Shown here one piece after another: positions 63,854-64,000 of a stretch of DNA of 64,000 bases; the first letter of the stretch is position 1; each line of letters begins with the position of its first letter. The DNA is from Acetobacterium sp965140355 (GTDB lineage Bacteria > Bacillota > Clostridia > Eubacteriales > Eubacteriaceae). The stretch covers positions 62,001 to 126,000 of the forward strand of contig OZ223193.1 in the NCBI GenBank assembly GCA_965140355.1, given 5' to 3'. The notes beneath the pieces are model-generated. The model worked only from the letters and a program-made list of their open reading frames with translations. It searched no databases and was not told the origin of the DNA. The translations under genes were made by a program, and so were the position numbers.

Positions 63854-64000
63854 AATTATACTCGTTTCTTCACTTAATTTAGCATTGCTATTTTAGCATA
63901 ACCATCTTAATTAAACGATGAAATATTTAAATAAATATTCTTATTTGATTATTTTCAATCATTCCTTATGATCGATATTTCAAAATAAGTAAAAATTATT

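Overview
The window looks like a chromosome segment of a low-GC, strictly anaerobic Firmicute, most likely an acetogen of the Acetobacterium/Eubacterium type. The grounds are ferredoxin-linked 2-oxoacid oxidation, butyrate kinase/phosphotransbutyrylase, ThyX, RecU, LuxS, a folate-ECF transporter under a THF riboswitch, and a group IV nitrogenase-like operon under a cobalamin riboswitch. The organism is an inference from gene content; no species marker such as rRNA is present.

Layout. (1) 1-7055: a catabolic operon on the minus strand (four-subunit 2-oxoacid:ferredoxin oxidoreductase, butyrate kinase, phosphate butyryltransferase, ketopantoate-reductase-like dehydrogenase) with a divergent IclR regulator. 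It should turn a 2-oxoacid into acyl-CoA, then acyl-phosphate, then acid plus ATP. (2) 7056-11170: a decayed accessory block with an AAA/DUF4143 ATPase and an AbiE toxin-antitoxin pair whose toxin is frameshifted. (3) 11173-20437: a metal or metal-cofactor cluster bounded by two Cys-rich ArsR regulators. It holds a FecBCD-type importer, a UreG/HypB-like GTPase, an ABC ATPase with an N-terminal ScdA_N-like region, a methyltransferase, a binding protein without a signal peptide, and a divergent ABC-2 exporter. Three copies of one palindrome link the regulators. (4) 20438-36900: a graveyard of insertion sequences (IS66, two IS3-type, IS5/IS427) in and around small unknown genes and a REase-nSTAND3 defence gene that carries one nonsense codon. 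There are also remnants of a Y-family polymerase and two tandem 3' fragments of tRNA-Thr that mark old integration sites.

(5) 36928-43624: the most interesting unit. A LysR gene diverges from a cobalamin riboswitch plus terminator, followed by a NifH-like reductase, a single NifD/K-like protein and a complete FecBCD-type ABC importer. The likely theme is uptake and reductive processing of a tetrapyrrole or corrinoid-like substrate; this is not proven by sequence. (6) 43700-52060: IS110 and IS91 remnants, two intact AbiE pairs, a MITE-like element, a second AAA/DUF4143 ATPase and a group II intron. The intron sits directly behind the terminator of the intact tRNA-Thr(CGT) at 52062-52137. The two tRNA fragments (31247, 34521) and the intact tRNA bracket about 21 kb, including the nitrogenase-like operon, so that operon probably lies on an integrated island whose integrase is gone.

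(7) 52194-64000: ordinary backbone genes: rubredoxin-domain protein, folT, class II aldolase, RluA-type pseudouridine synthase, recU, luxS, thyX, a YgjP-type metallopeptidase, a two-subunit CoA-transferase, and a DUF6320/acyltransferase-like group cut by the window end.
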